Shown here piece by piece: positions 37,713 through 49,419 of a stretch of 64,000 nucleotides of DNA. This DNA comes from Ichthyophthirius multifiliis. Its lineage: Eukaryota; Ciliophora; Oligohymenophorea; Hymenostomatida. Every line of letters starts with the position of its first letter. Position 1 is the first letter of the stretch. Location: positions 62,001-126,000 of the forward strand of contig NW_004085884.1 in the NCBI RefSeq assembly GCF_000220395.1, written 5' to 3'. The notes under the pieces were generated by a model that was given only the letters and a program-made list of their open reading frames with translations, ran no database searches and was not told the DNA's origin. A program made the translations under genes and the position numbers.

Positions 37713-38683
37713 AATTATATTTTTTGTTATTTATTTTTTCAGATTTTTTTAATATTTTTTTGATGATTTTTTTGTTAATTTTATTATGAAAATTTAATAT
37801 AAAAAATTATATCATGTAAAATTATTTAAAAAATAAACAGATATTATTAAAAAATAAAAAAATTTATTTATGATGATTAAATTAAAGCAAATATTAAAAT
37901 ATTAAATTTAAATTATAAAGAAACAATATTTTTTAAAGAATTGAATAATTTTTATTATAATTCAAATAAAATCTATAATTCATCAATGTATTTTTTTGCA
38001 TAATTTAATTACTTATTTAATTAAACATCTATAATATATATTTTCTATATATTATAAATTTTAATACGATAAATATGCTTTCTTTTTTAAAAACAATTAA
38101 AATATATTAATATTTTTTGTATATTATTAACTAATATAGATATGGAAAGGTAATTTATTTTTTATTTAAATTTTTAAATTCTTGAGATAAAATTTTTGCA
38201 TTAAAATAAAATGTATTCTTTACTATATTTCTATTTTAATAAAATTAAATAAATTAATAAAATTAACTCATTATATTAAATGTAAAATAGAAATTTATAG
38301 AAATTTTTAGATAATTTAAAAATAAATAATTTAAATTAAGTATAGACAAATAGTAAAAATATTAAAATTTAAATTTAAATAATAAAACAAAGTTAATATT
38401 TTTATTTAAATAAAATTTCTTTTATTAATAAATATATAAAAAAAGAAAAAAATATTAATTTATTAAAAAAAAAAAATTAATTAATTTATATATAAAAAAT
38501 AAATATATTAATTTATTAAAATAAAAAAAAATTGAAAAAAATGATTATAAAAAAAGATTAATAATAATATTTAAAAAATAATAAAAATAAATATTTTATG
38601 TATTTAATTAAATTTATATAAAAATATATAGTAACAATAAAAAAATATAAAAATATTAAACAAATAAAAAATATAAAATTATT
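37713..38683. other. AT-rich intergenic region
   Basis: About 1 kb upstream of the histidine kinase gene and downstream of the next minus-strand gene. Only A/T runs seen. Confidence 0.5.
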
Positions 38684-41005
38684 TCATTTTAAAATAAGTT
38701 AAATATCTTATAAATATTTTTAAGCTATATTTCTTTATTCTTCTTTTTCAAAAGCATTTTATTCATCTGCCTATTTATCCACTAGAACAATAATTTTTTC
38801 TAGAAAATCAAACATATTTTACACCATTAAATCTTTTTCTTTACTAAACTTTACCCAAACCCCATTCAACTACGTATAATCAAACAATCCTTTAACCAGA
38901 AAATGCCTCGTGTTTTTTTCCGGTACAATAATATCCTTTTAGTCTCCAATAACATAAACTGAAGTTGCCTATTAAGTCACTGGTTTAATATTTTCTGAAA
39001 GTTTAGAAATATTATTTGGAATCGGTTTTAATGTAAATTTAATTTATTCAAAAAAAGATTAAAAATAATGGAAGCAATCAACTTTAATTTCTTATTTGCA
39101 ATTAAATCTTGATTAATTTTCTATTTTTCTTTCTAAAAGAAGATGGTGTGCATAAAACTACCAAAACGAGAATTTTTACAATAACAAAAATACCTACAAG
39201 CATCGATTTCTGAATTAAATTTAAATTCTAAATATACCCATAATTCTAATTAAAATTAAGCCTATCAACTTCGAATTAAGAAATGAAATTTTTAGGTAAA
39301 TAACTACCTTCAGAAAAATACAAAACAAGGAAATCGATTAATTATTATGGAATATTTTAAACATTTTATAATAAACATTAACCACTAATTATGTTAAGGC
39401 TATTATTCGTTCCATTCTTTAATTAAGTACAGATTCTTTGATTTTATCTTTTGTTAAAATATCTAAGTCTTCTTTGGGTTTAGCAATTATTATTTAGAAG
39501 GCTTTTTCGCAACTTTTTAATAACCATTAAACTGCTAAAGGAAGAACTTATTTAAAATTTTAAATTACATTATCATTTAAAGCGGATTTTTTGGAGAATT
39601 CTTTCTTTCTTTTGGGAAGGAGAATACAGAAATATGCGAAGTGGAATTTCATACATTTTTTTAGTTTTTTTAAGGCTATTTTTCTTACTTCTTGTTTACG
39701 TTTCTCTTCTTGAATTTTGTTTGCACCTTCGGCTTTATCTTTATCTTTATCTTTTTTTTCTTCCTCTTCCTCTTCTTCTTCTTCTTCTTATTCTTCTTAT
39801 TATTCTTATTCTTCTGAGTCTACTGAATCATAACTATCTGAAGAATCAGAGTCTGAATTATTTTTATTATTTGGGCTGTTTTGATTATTAGGAAGTTGCC
39901 CTCCTTTTAAAATTAATAATTATTTAATTGCTTCTTCTAATGATTATTCATTTTATCGAACTTTTTTTATTTCTAAAGGGTTTATTATTGTTTATATTTA
40001 TTATTACTATTATTATTGTTATTATTATTGAAGAAACTAAGTAAAGAAAAACATTAAAAATTATTATTAAGTCTATTATGTTTTGCTTTGATAACTTTAA
40101 AATGCTTATATATGTTATTCTTTTTGGAGTTCTAATTATTATTTAAATTCAGAAGTTAGTTAATCTATAGAATTTTCGAAAGTGGCTTTTAGTTAAATTA
40201 GTTAGTCTGGTTTGTATTTTTGAGAGGAAGATTTTTCGTTTTTTTATTGAAGTTTTTTGAAATTTTCTATTTCAATTTGCATTTAAATATTTTTTATTTT
40301 TTCTTTTTCGAGTTTTTTTTGCATTTTTTTTAGGCTTTTTTCTTATTATTATTCTTTTTCTAAAATTTATTTTTATATTATTTATTAATATTCCATGTTT
40401 TAATTATTTATATATTAGTTATCATAAAATTATTTGCTTTTATAATTATTTATATTATTGTTCGGAAGCGTAGGTATTCTATATGGAGGTGGATATAATT
40501 GGTTTTCTGATAAATTCCATCTATTTTAGGGAACTTGGCTATTATTTTCTTATATATTATTATTTTTATATTGATTAATGTTCAAATATTATCCTAAATT
40601 TTCTTATTAATGATTTTATGGCGGAAAAAATTAATAATTTTCGTCTCTGTTTTGTGGAAATTCTCTTTAATTTTCTTAATACTACGGAGTTTAAATTTAA
40701 GAATTATTTACAGAATAATGTTAGTTTTATTGATTTTATTACTAATTTAGTTAAGAAGATGAATATACTTTATTATTAATAATATTATTTTAATTAACTT
40801 TAAGGTTTAATTTATTTGCTTTATCTAAATTATTTAAATTTTATTATTTCTATTAAATTTCTTATGTTTTTTGTTAAATATTCTGATTATATTGATGCAA
40901 CTTTTAATTAAAAATCTCTTATTTTTATTATTTATTTTGGTAATTATCATTCCAAAAAAGGCTATCCAGACCAGCATTTTAAAAAACATTATATTATTAT
41001 GACAT
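38684..41005 (-). CDS. Large Gln-rich coiled-coil protein with acidic tract and C-terminal globular domain
   Basis: Starts MSQQYNVFQNAGLDSLFWND. The first 330 residues are Gln/Asn-rich and then coiled coil (KSLKKMQKKLEKEKIKNIQ), in one long exon. A Ser/Asp then Glu tract (SDSDSSDSYDSVDSEE plus about ten Glu) precedes a basic helix EEKRKQEVRKIALKKLKKC. The C-terminal domain reads NFKQVLPLAVQWLLKSCEKA and RMERIIALTQLVVNVYYKMF. After a GT..AG intron come ELWVYLEFKFNSEIDACRYF, CYCKNSRFGSFMHT and QATSVYVIGDQKDIIVPEKN, with GLFDYTQLNGVWVKFS near the end. The frame breaks at the A7 run 39050-39056 and is restored by one base. I recognise no family; the C-terminal domain looks conserved enough to search. 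Confidence 0.7.
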
Positions 41006-42499
41006 TTTTAATAATATTTTTTTTTTGAAAAAAAAAAAAAATAATTATTATTTTTAATTAAAAATAACTATAAAAATAAAAAAATAATTAAATAAAAGAT
41101 TTTTTATATGAAAATCTGTTTTTAAACATCAAGAAATCAATAAATAATACAACTGTTTTTTAAACTTTTTATTTAAAAAATAAATAACTAAGCTCATATT
41201 TTATTCAAAATTGCAATTATTTCACAAACGATCGTCCTTTAATAAAAAAAGACTCAAAAAACTTTCAAATAAAATATCGTGTTTTAAACCCTAAAAGATA
41301 AAATAATCATAATACAAATAAAAAAAATAACATTTGTATGAAAATAAGATAATCTAAAATAAAATAAATTAATTATATATTTTTAAATAATAAAATTGAA
41401 ATAAAAAATGTCTTTCTATATTTTAACCTTACATTAAATAATAATAAAGCCGTATTTTAAAAAAATAAATTATTCTGAAGAGAATAATATTTACGTAAAA
41501 AAAAATTTTTTTTTTTAAAAATGCATTTTTTTATCTAAAAATATAAAAATTACAAGAAAAACATTCAAAAGAATCTAAAGAAAATTTTGACAAAAAAAAT
41601 TATTTTTAAACAATCTTATTAGTTTAGTTAATAAAATCATAAAAATTTGTAAAAAATATTAAAAAAAAATAAATAAATATTTTTATTTTTTAAATTAAAT
41701 TTTAATTAAATTAAATAAAAAAAGAACAAAATTAATTTTTATGAAATAATCTAAATATAATATGATATAATAATAACTTTATAAAAATGTATTAAAAATA
41801 TAATAAATATAAATATAAATAAAAAATAAATAAAAAAAATGTTTTATATTTAAAAAATAAAATTTTACATCAAAGAAAATATATTTTATTTACGCTTTAA
41901 TAGAATAGCGATATTAATGCTTTAAACATTAAAAATTAAAAATAAAAAAAAAAATTTTATATAAAAAAAATAATTATAAATAAATTATTTATTAAATATA
42001 AATATATAAATATATAAATATATAAATATATAAATATATTATATATATTTATATTATTATTATTTTTATTTATTTTTAAAAAATATTTATTTATATTAAA
42101 TTAATTATAGTTTATTATTTATTACAAATATTTATTATCATATTTTTATTAATTATATATTTTTAGTATTATTTTTTTTATTAATTATTTTATCATAAAT
42201 ATATATTTTATTAAATTTCTTTAAATTTATTTATTTATTAAATAAAAAAAAAATATGTTTTTTTTTATTTAATTATTAACAAATAAAATATTATTAATAT
42301 ATTTATATTATATTTATTATTTTTATGAATTTTTAAACTAATATTATAGTTTTTAACTTAATCAATCTGATATACAAATTTATTTTTTTTATTTTTAATT
42401 ATTTAATATTTTCCATTTTTAGTTTTTTCTTAAAACTTATTTTTCAATATAAATTTTTTTTTGTTTTTTAAGAATTTTTTACTTAATAAAAATATTTTT
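41006..42499. other. AT-rich intergenic region
   Basis: About 1.5 kb of very AT-rich DNA with an (ATAAATAT)n-like repeat near 41998-42040. No supported gene. Confidence 0.5.
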
Positions 42500-43125
42500 A
42501 TAGAATGAAATGTAAAATAACATAAACAAATTATTAAATCTTTAAATATAAAAAAAATATTTAAAGTATAAAAAAAAACTCAACAAAATGTTTTTATATT
42601 AATAAAGTATATTATTTAAATTTGAAGAATTTTTCGTATTTTAGATGTAAAATAAAAAAAATCCGAAAGTTTATAAAAATATGTTTAAATAATGATTGAT
42701 ATTTAAAAAATTATTTTATAAGGCTTAATTGAATAATTTTTTTTATTTTTTCACCTATCATTACGGAATTTATATATTCAGCCCTTCTTTTAATTTGATT
42801 ATTTATTAATTTGGCAATGATCTTTCTAAAAATATTTGGTTTTCGAATAATACGAAACAGGCCTATTAAAAATAATTATTTTATATTTTCTTAACTTTGA
42901 ATACTCTTTTTCTCTATTTAACTTCTAAAGCAAAAATGAAAACTTATTTATGGATATAATTCTTATTTTATAATAATTATTATTAGTAATTCCTTCATTG
43001 TAATTAAATATTTTATATTCAATTCTTTGAAAATATAAGTTAAAAAATAGAATTATTTTAAATATGATGAAGACGCTTAATATTATATCAATAATTTTGA
43101 ATAATATAAAAAAGTAAAATAATTA
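42500..43125 (-). CDS. Possible small basic protein, structure unresolved
   Basis: Two minus-strand readings look coding. One is continuous and ends at a TGA near 42780: ISINKFSFLLQKLNREKEYS, then IIIFNRPVSYYSKTKYFQKD. The other starts after a plausible acceptor (TTTTTAATAG near 42861): FRIIRKPNIFRKIIAKLINN, then QIKRRAEYINSVMIGEKIKK. Local G+C is higher than in the flanks, which favours a gene. No upstream Met is evident, and both readings could be exons of one gene or relics. No family recognised. Confidence 0.3.
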
Positions 43126-43366
43126 TAAATGTATTGAAAAAAATTAAACTATATACATATTAAATATTAAATATTTATATATAAAAATATATATAATAAT
43201 TAATATTAAAGAAATTAAAATTTATAAATATTATTTAATAAATATATATAAATATTTATGTAATATTAATATATATTTTTTATTAAAATAATATTTTTTT
43301 ATATAAATATAAAATAATTTTAAAAAAATATATATGATAAATATATTTCAATATAATTTTTTCTCT

Positions 43367-44738
43367 TCAATAGTATCCCATAGGAGGAGGCATCATCATT
43401 TAACCATTAGGTTATCCATATCCTTTAGGAATAAATTCTGAAGTAGTGAGTAGGTTATAAATACCTTTTTCAATACCAGTAAGAAGATCCATAATTTCTT
43501 TGTCATTAAATGCATTTTAATCATTAAGATTTTACATATAATCTTCATCTTCTAGTGAATATTATTCGAAAACAAGATCATTTATCATCATATTTAAAAG
43601 AATAGGAACTAATTATGAAGATTCCATAGTTTTAGGCATCATTTTAAGAATGGGCATGAAATAATCTTATTTCTCATTTAACATTTTTATCTAGAATCTG
43701 ATAATTTCTTTAGTTTAATCAGCCGAAACATCTTTTTTTTTGGTAATTTTTCTTTAATTTTTTAACGGACGGAAGCTTACATCATAAAAATATGTTAACC
43801 TAACCCTCTTTCCATTAAACACATTTCTGATTTTTCCAAAATATCTTAACTAATACCTAATTTTATACAAATATCTTCCTAAGCTTTCATGAGTAAATTT
43901 TCTATATCATTCATTGATTCTTACATTAAACTCATGTATTTTTTTTATCTTAATGCATTATATTTCTTCTATCTATATATATTTTTATTTTATAAAAAAC
44001 AAATTAAAATAAATAATTATATATATAAATACCAGTTCTATTTTAAAATGTTAATCTAGTAAATTCTTCTTCGGCAATATCAGCAGAATTTTCAACTATT
44101 TATTAATAAGTTTAAATAGAGATATATTTTTTAGTATCAGGAATATAAGTAACTTGGATTTTTGAAACAACCTCATTCAACTTATCTTAAGGAAAATCAA
44201 AAGTTTTATTAGATTACATAAGAAAATTTGCCTATAATTGCTAATCTCCTTTTTATTCCTATTAACCTTATTATTAAATATTTGATTCTTTTGATACATT
44301 AAAACCTCTCAAAAAAGCTTCTATCCATTAAGCAGTTTCGAATAACTTAGCTTATACTTTTTGGTTTTGGTCTAAAAGAGTATTCTATTTATCGTTTACT
44401 ACCTTATTTAATTCTGGATAATTTATTTTTAAATCTTCGCCTTCATATATTGCATATTAGGAAAGGTTCTTAAGACCTTATTGATTAATTTTTTTATCTG
44501 TTACCTTTTAGATTTAGTCTTTTAAATCATAATCCTTTAATTCTTTTAGTGAACAGACGAAACTCTTTGATAAGTTATCTTTTAAAGCAAATACTTAACG
44601 AGCTAAAGCTTCAAAGGCCTTTGTAGTCTCGTTTTAGCTTTTTGTGATATTTTCCCAATTTATAGGTTAGTAAGTTTCGTCTATTTTCATATTTAATAAG
44701 AGTGATTCCAATTTTTCAACTTCTATGGTGGTAGTCAT
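43367..44738 (-). CDS. Helical protein of unknown family (one or two genes)
   Basis: First part, from Met 44738: MTTTIEVEKLESLLLNMKID, WENITKSQNETTKAFEALAR, LKELKDYDLKDQIQKVTDKK, ending EEEFTRLTF at an intron near 43977-44036. Second part: LMQESMNDIENLLMKAQEDI, CLMERGLGQHIFMMQASVRQ, IRFQIKMLNEKQDYFMPILK, finishing with a Gly/Met/Pro tail GQPNGQMMMPPPMGYY at TGA 43367. The spliced frame needs one extra base in the T8 run 43939-43946; otherwise the second part would be a separate gene starting at an internal Met. All-helical and polar; a trafficking or cytoskeletal helper is possible, but nothing diagnostic is seen. Confidence 0.65.
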
Positions 44739-45043
44739 TATAATTTAAAAAAATTTAATTTGTTTAATTTTATTTAATAATTATTTTATTGTTTTTTATA
44801 TTTAATATTTTTTATTTATTATTAATAAAAAAATATCTTTTATTAAATTCAGCTTTTTTTTGGTTTCAATATTATTTAATTGCTTTTTATACTATATATT
44901 ATTTAAAATAGCTATTTTTTATAATGAGAAAATAATATTAATTTAATATTTTTTTTTAAAAAAAATTATATTATAAAAATATATAATTAATTAATAAGAA
45001 ATATATTAAATATAAAAATTAAAAAAAATATATAATATAAGTG

Positions 45044-45074
<31 letters not shown>

Positions 45075-45576
45075 AATATTTTATAAATTATTTAATATAA
45101 TTTTTTTTTATTAAATAATTATAAACATATATTATTATATTTTAATTATATATTAATTTTTTTATTTATTAATTTAATATAATCTAATAACAATTACATA
45201 TTTTTTTATTAAAAATAAAATTAATCTAATAATATACTATTATAATTAATAATGTTAAATTTATTTTTTTATAATTATTTTAATATTTTATATATATTTT
45301 TTAAATTTATATAAAACATATATATATATTTATTTTTTTATTTTTTTGCATTATGTTCTAAATGTATATAATTTTCATTACTGTTATATTTTTATTTAAA
45401 TTTAAGTAGTAAAACTATCCTATTAATACTATTTTTTTTATATATTCATTCAAATTAAATAATAAATTATTATCATTTTTTATTTAATAATAATTAACAA
45501 AATTATATTTAATATTTTTATTAAAAAAATAAAATAAATAAATTTCCTAAAAAATATAAAATTAAAGTAAAAAATT
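44739..45576. other. AT-rich intergenic region (divergent promoters)
   Basis: About 0.84 kb between head-to-head genes, with (TA)n near 45044-45076. No element identified. Confidence 0.5.
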
Positions 45577-46960
45577 ATGGACAAATATTCTTATTTAAAA
45601 TTAAAATCCTTAAAAAATCATTAATATATAGGTTTTGATGTTGACCATTGTTTAATCCGTTATCATATCAAATCAATTACTCGTGCATGCTATGAATCAC
45701 TCATGAAAACATTAATAAACGAAAAAGGCTATCCCGAAACTTTGTTAAATTTAACCGAAAAAGAAATTGGAATAGGCTTAAATTATTCATTGATTGATAT
45801 AAATAAAGGCACAATTTTATAAATAGGTAAAAATAAGACTATACTAAAAGGTTACAGAGGATTTAAATAAATTAACATAGAAGAAGAATATGGAAAAGAT
45901 TATATCATAGAAGCCTTTGAACCTTTATTAATTAACAGAAATCCAGAATTTATGGTCTTGGCTACTTACTTTGAAAATTCTAAAGGTGTAATATTTGCCA
46001 AAATAGTAGATTTCAAAACAAAAGAAAAGGTCTTAAAAGAAAATGACTATAAAGATATAATTAATGACATAGATTTTGCTGTAAAATAAAATTATATGCA
46101 TTATAATGAATAAAGAGTATATAAAATATAGTAATATGGTACTTTTTTTAAAAGTATATGTGATAATCCATAAGGATTAATTCATAAATAAGCCAAGTTT
46201 AGAAAAATACTAGAAAATTTAAAATAATAAAATAACAAATTCCTCTTTATTGTAACTAATTCTCATTTTGAATTTATTAATTTTACAATGTCTTATTCAT
46301 ATGGAGATGTATAATAATTATATATTTATTTTTAATTTTAAAATAAATAAAATATTAATATATTTATATAGGATTGGTAAAATTTATTTGATTTAATATT
46401 CGTAAAAGCTTAAAAACCGGCATTTTTTACAAATTAAAATAATACTATGTACGAATATGATGAATAAAATCCTTTATTAATAGGTAAAGAAGTCATAGAT
46501 ATAGAAAAAAGTGGAAAGAAAATATTCGTAGAAGGTAATTATTAGATTTTAGAAAATTATATTAATAGTAAATTTGGTTTTTCTATTGATAAAAAAATAC
46601 TCTTTTTTGGTGACAATATACTCTCAGATTGTTATTATTCATAATAGTTAAGTTAATGGGATTCTATAGCTATTGTGGAAGAGTTATATGAAGAATTAAA
46701 TGATAATGGTTAATTTTTTAATATTTTTTAATTTTAATTTTAATTTATATGTTATTTTATTATATTTTTTGTTTAGATTAAGAAAAATAAAAGCAAATAA
46801 TGAAATTGTTAATTATAAAGACTATTGGGGAAACTTTATGGATAAAAATAATGAAAGTTTTAATAGTTTCTGGCTTAATGTGGCTAAATAAGATCTTTAA
46901 GGAGGTTTTATAAGACTAGTTGATAGTTAAGATGCACAAATTATATGGGAAAGTGTTTGA
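45577..46960 (+). CDS. HAD-family 5'-nucleotidase domain protein (NT5DC1-like)
   Basis: Member of the cytosolic IMP/GMP nucleotidase superfamily. Motif I is GFDVDHCLIRYH (DxD plus the downstream Tyr typical of NT5C2/NT5DC). Motif II is FLFIVTNSHFEF with the Thr. Motif IV is ILFFGDNILSDC with GDN and a further Asp, followed by WDSIAIVEEL, also usual in the family. Three exons, 45577-46308, 46372-46708 and 46794-46960, splice in phase to 411 aa. The length and the long cap region between motifs I and II match NT5DC1. Catalysis is plausible because the nucleophile and acid Asp are present; the substrate is not known even for well-studied NT5DC proteins. Confidence 0.88.
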
Positions 46961-47221
46961 AATGTATTTTTAAATAATTCATATTTTTAATTTTTTTTTA
47001 TTTAAATTTTTTTAATTTCGTAAATATAAAATTAAAAAATAAAAAAATATGTAATTTTATAATTTTGCCTTAAAATTTAGTTAATTTTACATAAAGTTAT
47101 TATTATCTTTAAATCAAATTAAATATTAAATTGTTTTATTAGAATATATATATTTGTTAAATCAAAAAAAATTAAATTGTTTTATTAGAATATATATATT
47201 TGTTTATATCAAAAAAATATA

Positions 47222-47252
<31 letters not shown>

Positions 47253-47333
47253 CATTTATTTTATTAATATTATTTATTCTAATATTATTTTTTAAACAAA
47301 TATTTAAAAATTAAAATCGATAAAAATATAAAA
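46961..47333. other. AT-rich spacer with a short direct duplication
   Basis: Between two plus-strand genes. Besides TA repeats near 47222-47252 it holds the 34-bp duplication listed separately. Confidence 0.6.
47125..47204. repeat. 34-bp direct repeat, two copies 46 bp apart
   Basis: ATTAAATTGTTTTATTAGAA followed by TATATATATTTGTT occurs at 47125-47158 and again, identical, at 47171-47204. A recent local duplication in the spacer. Confidence 0.85.
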
Positions 47334-48477
47334 ATGAACGTATAGAAAGAATAAATAAAAGAAGAAACAAATGTAAAAAATAATAAAAAATTATAAAAAA
47401 ATTTAATATATATACATATTTATTGATGTATAATGAAAATTACCTTTTAATAGAATACATTATAAAATATTTTTAAATAAAAAAAGTCATAAATATGCCA
47501 TTTAAAATAATATTGTGATAAAAAGAGGACATTTATTACAAAATATATAAATTTAAAGAATTAGAAATAAAAAATATAATAAAACACAATAAATGATTTT
47601 CATAAAATAATAAAATAATTTTAAATAATTAATAGTTAATAATAAAAAATGTACATTATAAAAATTAATATTTATAAATATTAAAATAAATAATTAATTA
47701 CAGACAAATAAAAGAAATAATAGAAAGTGAAATATAATTATTAAATATACAAATAACTAGTTTGTAAACAGAAAACGAATTAGAATTAGAAAAGATAATA
47801 TAAACTATATTTAATCCTTAATAAAAGCAATTAAATGATATTTAAATATATTCAAATTAATTATTAAATTCATTAAAAGAAATAGAAGAAGTAATAAAAA
47901 AAATTATAAATTTATATAAATATATATACAATATAAAAGAATAAAAATAATCCAAATATATATAATTTAATAAATAATTATTAAAAATGTTTCACAGATT
48001 ATAAATATTGTTTTGAAATATAATTAAATTAACAATTAAAAAAAGTAAGCGAAAACATAATTAATTTTCTTTTTGAAAAAACATTGAATCATTTTCTAGT
48101 ATAAAATAAATTTCAGTTAAACAACTAATTGAAATAGAAAAAAATGAAAGAAATTTAAAATATATTTATACTGATTATATAAAAAATCTATAAACTATAA
48201 ATACTAACATTAAATAAACATATTTAAAAATAAACAAAAAAATATAAATAAAAATAAAAAAAAGAGTTATATAGAAGATATATCTGAACAAATTACTTAT
48301 AAAAATGAAGAAAAAGAACTCAATAATAAATTAACATAATCAGAAATAAACTTTTTAGAATAAATAAATTCTGAATCAATTATATACTAATAAAATTAAA
48401 ATAGTGTTCTTTATAATACTTTTGATCTTAATAATTTTCAAAACGAAGATATATAATCTAAAATATATTTTTATTGA
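47334..48477 (+). CDS. Gln/Glu/Lys coiled-coil protein, multi-exon
   Basis: Met at 47334 (MNVQKEQIKEETN) begins a series of short exons joined by AT-rich introns. A clear exon near 47704-47890 reads QIKEIIESEIQLLNIQITSL and TENELELEKIIQTIFNPQ. The last exon has KNEEKELNNKLTQSEINFLE and SVLYNTFDLNNFQNEDIQSK, ending at TGA 48475-48477. Composition is nearly all heptad-compatible Gln, Glu, Lys, Ile and Leu with almost no Gly, Pro or Cys. Structural coiled coil; the intermediate splice sites are not fixed. Family unknown. Confidence 0.55.
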
Positions 48478-48585
48478 GAAATTTCTCATAGAAAAAAAAT
48501 AATAAAAATTCATATTAAATATATATGAATAAATTTTTCAAAAAAAAAAAAACAAAAAAAACAAAAAATTATAAAACCAAAATAA

Positions 48586-49242
48586 ATGTTCAAAAAAATA
48601 TTCCAAAAGCAATTAATTTAATTTACCCATATACCTAAATAGAACATATTTTTCAAAAGATCCTGCTATTAAAATCTTAATATATCCCCAGATGCTACTC
48701 TTGAGGAAATAGAAGAAGCTTATACCACACAAAAATAGAAAATAGAACAATCTAATCAATAATCTTTTTATAGTAAACTTGAATCCTATAAATTACAAAA
48801 GAACTACGAATAAGCATTGAAAAACTATCATTAAAAACATAATCCTTAAATGGGATTTATAAAAAGAATTATGTTCACTGCCAGTTTCGGTTAAACTCCT
48901 ACAAATGAACAAAAAAATTGGGGATTTCAGCTTTTTGCAGGAGGTATAATAGCAACTATTAGTTTAAGTGCATTTGCTGCTAGCTAGTTAAAAGATAAAT
49001 CTAAATTAGGTAATAATTAAGGCCCTCATATTATTCTGACAACAAAAGATTTAAATGAAGCAAAAATAAACTATTAAGAATATAAAGAAAATTTAGAATA
49101 AATGCAATAATAATAAAAAGATATATAATAATAATAATAATTTAATAAATAATAATAATAACAATAACCAAAATCTAAATCTGAATAAGAATATGAAGAA
49201 TATATGAATAAAAATAAATCATTTGCTGGAAAAGATGAATGA
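48586..49242 (+). CDS. J-like (degenerate DnaJ) protein with one membrane helix, probably mitochondrial
   Basis: Single-exon 218-aa protein. The N-terminus is basic and aromatic (MFKKIFQKQLIQFTHIPKQN), a plausible mitochondrial presequence. Residues about 36-75 follow a J-domain pattern: YQNLNISPDATLEEIEEAY (helices I-II) and YKLQKNYEQALKNYHQKH (helix III-IV), but the HPD tripeptide between them is absent. After GFIKRIMFTASFG comes a hydrophobic segment WGFQLFAGGIIATISLSAFA, one likely membrane span, then a Gln-rich coiled tail with two TAA-encoded poly-Gln runs. J-like proteins lacking HPD act as adaptors (for example in import motors); that role is inference. Met chosen because an upstream ATG is out of frame. 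Confidence 0.7.
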
Positions 49243-49419
49243 GTTAATATTTTTTTTTAAATAAATTAATAAATAAAAAGCAATATATATATAAAATATA
49301 TATATATATATATTTATTTATATATAGATATATATATATATATTTATTTATTTATATATATATATTAAAAAAATTTATAATAAAAATAAATAAAATAAAA
49401 TTTTTTAAAGAAAAAAAAT
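49243..49419. repeat. (TA)n-rich spacer
   Basis: Convergent 3' ends separated by TA and TTTA repeats at about 49283-49365. Confidence 0.75.

Noticed and set aside
39634-39891. Plus-strand Leu/Phe-rich frame of 85 codons
   Set aside because: It is the complement of the poly-Glu/Ser/Asp tract of the minus-strand coiled-coil gene, which runs through it in a convincing frame.
46700-46891. Plus-strand frame starting MIMVNFLIFF
   Set aside because: It crosses the second intron of the NT5DC gene; only its C-terminal half coincides with the true last exon.
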